64,000 nucleotides of DNA from Mytilus trossulus (lineage: Eukaryota; Mollusca; Bivalvia; Mytilida; Mytilidae), in contig NC_086377.1 of the NCBI RefSeq assembly GCF_036588685.1, forward strand, positions 73,972,283-74,036,282, in the 5' to 3' direction. This document shows, piece after piece, positions 57,201-63,200 of the stretch. The position numbers were made by a program, and so were the translations under genes. Numbering within the stretch: the first letter of the stretch is position 1; each line of letters starts with the position of its first letter. Below the pieces are notes generated by a model. That model had not been told where the DNA came from, searched no databases, and was given only the letters and a program-made list of their open reading frames with translations.

Positions 57201-60200
57201 TTCGTTTTTGATGCGTTTTGTTATTTGATTTTGCCATGTGATTATGGACTTTCCGTATTGATTTTCCTCTGAGTTCAGTATTTTTGTGATTTTACTTTTT
57301 ACTATTAGAAATTGCAATGGCACTCGTACCACTTCTTCCTATATCTTTTTGGTAGTAGTTTACTGTCTACGGCTCGCAAAGTTTATAAAGTGAAATAAAA
57401 AATTACCGGATACAGATTTGATTTAAATCGTCATTAAATAAAAAAAGATTAATTAACGATATCGCTAAAATAAATATTATTTGAAAATTCAAACTGTTTA
57501 TTTTTATTTGTTACTTTTTTTTTCTTTCTTTTTTTTATAAAAAAAGCCGCCTTCTTGTTTTTCAAAGGTCTTATTAGTTGATTAAATGAATGTGTTAAAC
57601 AGTTACCATGCACAGATTAAAAATGTTTATTTTTTACAGAGCACATCATTTTAATCTTGAAATCTGTATCAAGGCATATAAATTTTTTCTTTATGATTTT
57701 TTTTTTGGGGTTGACCATTATGGAATGTATATTTCAAAAATGTTTATAGACACGCTCCCATTGTCTTACCTTTACACTTGCTTAAGACAAGTAATTGCTC
57801 GAAAATGTACTGCATTGTTTTCAATTTGCACAAAACTTGCCATAGATTTGGAAATAACATAAATCCGCCATAGATTAGGAAATTACAAAACTTGCCATAG
57901 ATTTGGGATGGCATGACGTCACATATACAATAGATTAGGAACCTGCCATAGATTTGAAACCTGCCATAGATTTGAGTCCTACATATATATATAATGCAGG
58001 TAAAAATGTTCCAATATCCAAAATGTGTTTACCTTTTATTAGAGCGTGACAGACTGTTTGATTATATCCTTTACTAATAGTTGTGTTGGTATGTGAGAAT
58101 TTTTATGTAATATGATTACTAAAAAAACAATCTTTTTTTATCCACAGTGTTAATAATTGTGAAATGCATGCACTTGTTTAACTAATTTCTGAATGAAAAT
58201 ATTTTTTTTAATTGGTGATGTACGGCAGCAGGCAACCGAGAAGTTTACTCAGATACTTAGATCAAATTTGAATTGTGTGGCGTCACTTTTACTATACTAG
58301 AGTTATGTCCCTTTATAAATGGGTAAATTGCTGCATTTTTTGTTTCCATTTTCTTACTTAAGTTTGCCTCAACCAGGGACTTTCTATACTAACGGGGCTC
58401 GTCTCTATTGATTTTAACTGATAACTAATTAAGCCACCTGTTTAAAGCTACCTCCCAACAATAAACTTAGTTTTGTATCTCTAAAATATACGATGCTAGT
58501 AGTTATTTGAGTACTTCACATTACATTGTAATTGTATAATTATCATTTGTTGTATATATAAAATCTGATTAATAGCGATTTAAGGTGACAAAAAATATAA
58601 GATTTTGAAAGAATGATGAATTATTAATCTTAGACGTATCGTTTTGAAGAACAACCCAGTTGTGTAAAATGGTTTCCATATCACACAAGATGGCGGCCAC
58701 TGAAAATTCAACGAACAAATTCCTCAAAGTTCAAAGATCAATATTTAAAAAACAATCCAAGAAATCTTTTGAAAAACAGCATTTTGCAATGACAAAATGT
58801 ATAAAATTTCATAAAATCGATTTTTTTTTAAACTTGATAACATATAGTTTATTTGTATACATTGTTATAAAGAATACTTCGTAAATGTGAAATGATTTGC
58901 TATAAAGTCACGTGACATCAGCTACGGCCGAGATCAGTCTGATAATTTGTATAGATATCGTTATAAGTGACCAGTCCTCAAAACAAAGATCAAGATTGAA
59001 TTTTGGTGCCTTCCCTTTTACAGTTCTAGAGTTATGCCTTTTACAAATGGAAAAAATGCGGAATTTTTTCGTTTCTGTTGTCCAACTTAAGTTTACTTCA
59101 ACGAAATTTTATGAAACTTAAACATAATGCTTGGTTGCGAGATTTACTTTAATGTACCACTGCAACAGTTTGTCATCGCAACTCCTCTCAAACCACACAA
59201 CAGAATTTCACCAAACCTTTTCAGATAATGAGGACATACTATGTAGTTGTGCATATCGACGGGAAATTGCGATTCAATTTTTTTTCTAGGAGTTAGCCCC
59301 TTTGAACTTATTTGCTTCAATGTACTTCTGCAACAGTTTGTCATCTCAACTCCTCTGAAACCACACAACAGAATTTCATGAAATTTTGTAGATAATAAGG
59401 ACATACTATTTAGATGTGCATATTGGCAGGAAATTAATTTTTCTTATACAATTTGTTTTACTTACACTTATTTATTTCCTCCAATGAAAATGTGGGGACG
59501 TGGGGTATGTGAGGGTGCTCACTAAGGTTCTTTAATTTGTCCACATTATATTCTATCATGATAAGGCATGGTTTTAATTTTTTTAATACATTTTGCTCAA
59601 ATCGCTGTAGACGTAGTCTTACATTAGGATGAAATTCTGTAAATTTATTGATGTCTGAACGGGGAATCTTCAAATAACCAGTATTTCAAAGAAAAAAAAT
59701 CACATCTAGTGTATTTAACATTGACGTCTACCTTATACCGAAAAATGGTGCTTAAAACTGGAAAATACAAATATGATAGACAGTAATTGACTGACAAGAT
59801 GTCATCATGGATGACTGCCATACATCATTCTTAGTGTTTCCCTTACAGAAAACATGTACAAGCCATGCAGACATTAGAAATCTAGCAGTTTTCTCACAGC
59901 ACATGCAAGCCTTGTTTCAGATAATTTTCTTCCAAATGGAAATGATTCAACTTTGATCACCAAATCCTGTTATAACAGACTAGACAAAAACAAATGTGTT
60001 CTGATATAAAAGACTTTTAATTGAAATATTAAGATAAATTGTGTTTTCCAGTGATGATCTAAATGAGTGATACCAATTGTTTTATCATGCAGCTTTTATA
60101 GATCGCTATAATCTCATAATATAAATAATATTTCATATTTTATTCAATTTTTATAGATGTTGCATTTTGGCCCAAAGAAAATAAAACAAGGAAAACCTTC

Positions 60201-63200
60201 AAAAAGATGTCTGAAAATGGAATGATTCAAAAATTAGACCTCTACCAGATTTGGGAACAAGTAGAATTCCGTCAGATTTTACCATTTAAAGAGTACATAT
60301 TTGATATGCTGATACATCTAGATATCGTATCCGAACAACGGAGATATGATACAAAAACAGGAATTCGTCTACCAGTAGAAAACTTCTTTGTACCCTGTAT
60401 GCTTACACAAAGAAATGATACAGATTACTTGACACAAGAATGTACACCAGAGAGGACTGTAAGTTTGGCCTTTGTTTTCAAAGGAACCATCATACCTCCA
60501 GCTTTACCAAACCGTCTAATATGTGCATGTCTGAGTATGTGGACATTAAAAGAATACCAAGGACGGAAACTTATGTTTTCGGGGTTTGTTGGGTTATCAT
60601 TTGATAAAGAGCATGATGTTGTTGTCTGTGTAGAAGGAAATAAGATCTTATTGCACCTAGTCCACAAGCGCTCCAAGGGTTTGATAATACCTGATATAGC
60701 CACCAGTGTCCGGGATTGTTTGTTTGTTACTTTGGAGAGAATATCCGAATTTTATCAGTCAACTATCCATTGTAAAGCCAACAACAAGTTACCATTCCAC
60801 ACTGAGTATTCCTGCTCAAAATTAAACTGTTTTACTCCAGAAGAAAATATGGTTGTAGATACAGAGGAATGTCTTTGCGAACATGGTGAAAACATTAAAC
60901 ACAACTGGAGAGTTTGGAATCAGAAACTGGTATGTACTTTACTTTAACTATTTTCATTTTGAATAATTTCTTAGGATGCATAAGACAGATATTTTTGGAC
61001 ATCATATAGTTGGTTTGTTTCTTTATAACGAAATAAATAAAAAAAACAAATACAAAAATACCGAGGAAAATTGGGAATGGAAAGTCCCCTATCAAATCGC
61101 AAAATTTAATGCTGAAACATAAAAGAAAAAAAAATACAAGGACAATTTTATTCATCAGTATGATAACAATCATTTGTTTTCAACTCTAGCTTTCCATCTG
61201 TTATTTTTTCGTAACTTTTTCGAGTATAATTAACAGTAATGCCAGTGTAGCAATTATTTGATAAAACCCCTAATCAATGTGCTGCAATTCACAGACACAG
61301 TGTAATGAATAGTATACATTAGGCGAAGACATATTGAGCAGAATGATGTTTAAATCTCGAAAATTCATTTACAACTTACAAACTGAAGTAAAAAACACAA
61401 AACTGAGAGAATCTTTCGAACTAAAAAAAGAGACCAGTTGCTATACATGATGATGTTCTTCTGTTATGCCAACACCAACCACCATGCAAATTTACACTTA
61501 CTCAAAATGTCATAATAGGTAGGGCAACAAAATCAGTGTATTTAAAGGTCGCACAACAAACCATACAATCCCTCCAAAAAAGTCACATAAAGGTATTTGT
61601 TGTAGTCTCATTGGTGTAACTTTGTAAGTCCAAATATTATGATTAATATGGAAACAAGACGATGTTGTATGATTGCCAATGAGGAAGCTCTCCACCAGAG
61701 ATCAATTGACAAATTCGCAATGCTAGGTCATGGTATGGCATTCACTAATCAGAAAAACCCATACCATATATTCAACCATAAAAGTCCATGAAATGACAGA
61801 TGTAAAACAATTCAAAAGTGAAAACTAACGAACTGATTCATGCATAAAACAAAGAACGAAAAAAAGTAGGATGTTCACCAACAAATTACAATAACGAAAA
61901 TACAGGCTCCTGACTTGGGACAGGCACATACAAATTGTGACTTGCTTAAACTTGTTCAGCATAGTTATCAACACTAGTCTAACATTTAACTTAGAAGCAG
62001 ATTCTATGTTTTTATTTCCTGGTATGTTAGCTGGATTACGTTAGCTACAAATAATTGTAGAATAATAAAAAGGTTTTTCTTTTCTTATAGGAACAAATGC
62101 AGTGTGATCCTAGTTGTCCAGGTAAATGTATTGACTTTTTCTTTTTCTGTTAAAAGATCTCAAAAATATCATAATTCCTTCGTGAGTAAAATATGTATCG
62201 TAGGAGTATATGTAATTTCCATTTAAGTTATATTGTGAGCTGATAACATAAATACAAAACATTAGTAAGATTCACAATAATCCAGTTCTAAACATTTGTG
62301 GAATTGAAATGTGTATCGGCTATATTTGTGTTCCATTAGCACAAAAAAATATCACCAATTATTCAAGCGTTACTGATGAGACAGCAAGTCAATCTTTTGT
62401 AGACGAAACGCACGTCTGGCGTAAATCCCCAAATAATCCTGGTATCTATGATGAGTTTATATGCATGATATATATAAGAGTTGGCTAGCATATAAACCTT
62501 TACTGTTTTTGTCATGTTTCACTACTCCATGTTAGTCCAAAGTTGGTTGGCTTGCTTACCAATATTGTTAGGATGTTTATTCATATCTGTTGCCAATATT
62601 GACTGATAGTGTTCTAGTAATGTATCATCACATTTACATAGTTATTACTATCTTTTTACAATGTAACGTTTTATACAACTTGTAGGTTTGAGTGAATATT
62701 CTTTAGATCAAATTCCAAGTAACCCCGAGTTGCTTTGTCTTTCTGGTAATTGTGAGGAAGACTTGATACATGAATTAGCACTTCGTCTTGGAATGGAAGA
62801 GATAGATTGGAGAGATATTGGCAAGAATTACACAGGAAATACACAGATGGTCAAGTTTTTGACACTTATTCACTTGAAAGATAATTATTCAATATGTTTT
62901 GGAGATCTAGATAAAAGTTTGCAAGAAATGAAAATAACAACACACACATTATGCATGGTAAGCTATTTAGAGATAAAACGTTTTTTGCATTTTCAATTAT
63001 GGTCACTTCAAAGTATATTAGCTACGATTTTGACAACATTAAATTCCAAGTTTTATAGCTGCTAACATCAAAGACATGTACTTACATTTCTCAATTAGAT
63101 CGCTGGAATGTTTACATAAACTACAGAAGTGTCAATAATTGATATTTAATATCGTGTTACATAACTATTAATGATATTTCATTAAATATGCATCGGGTTT

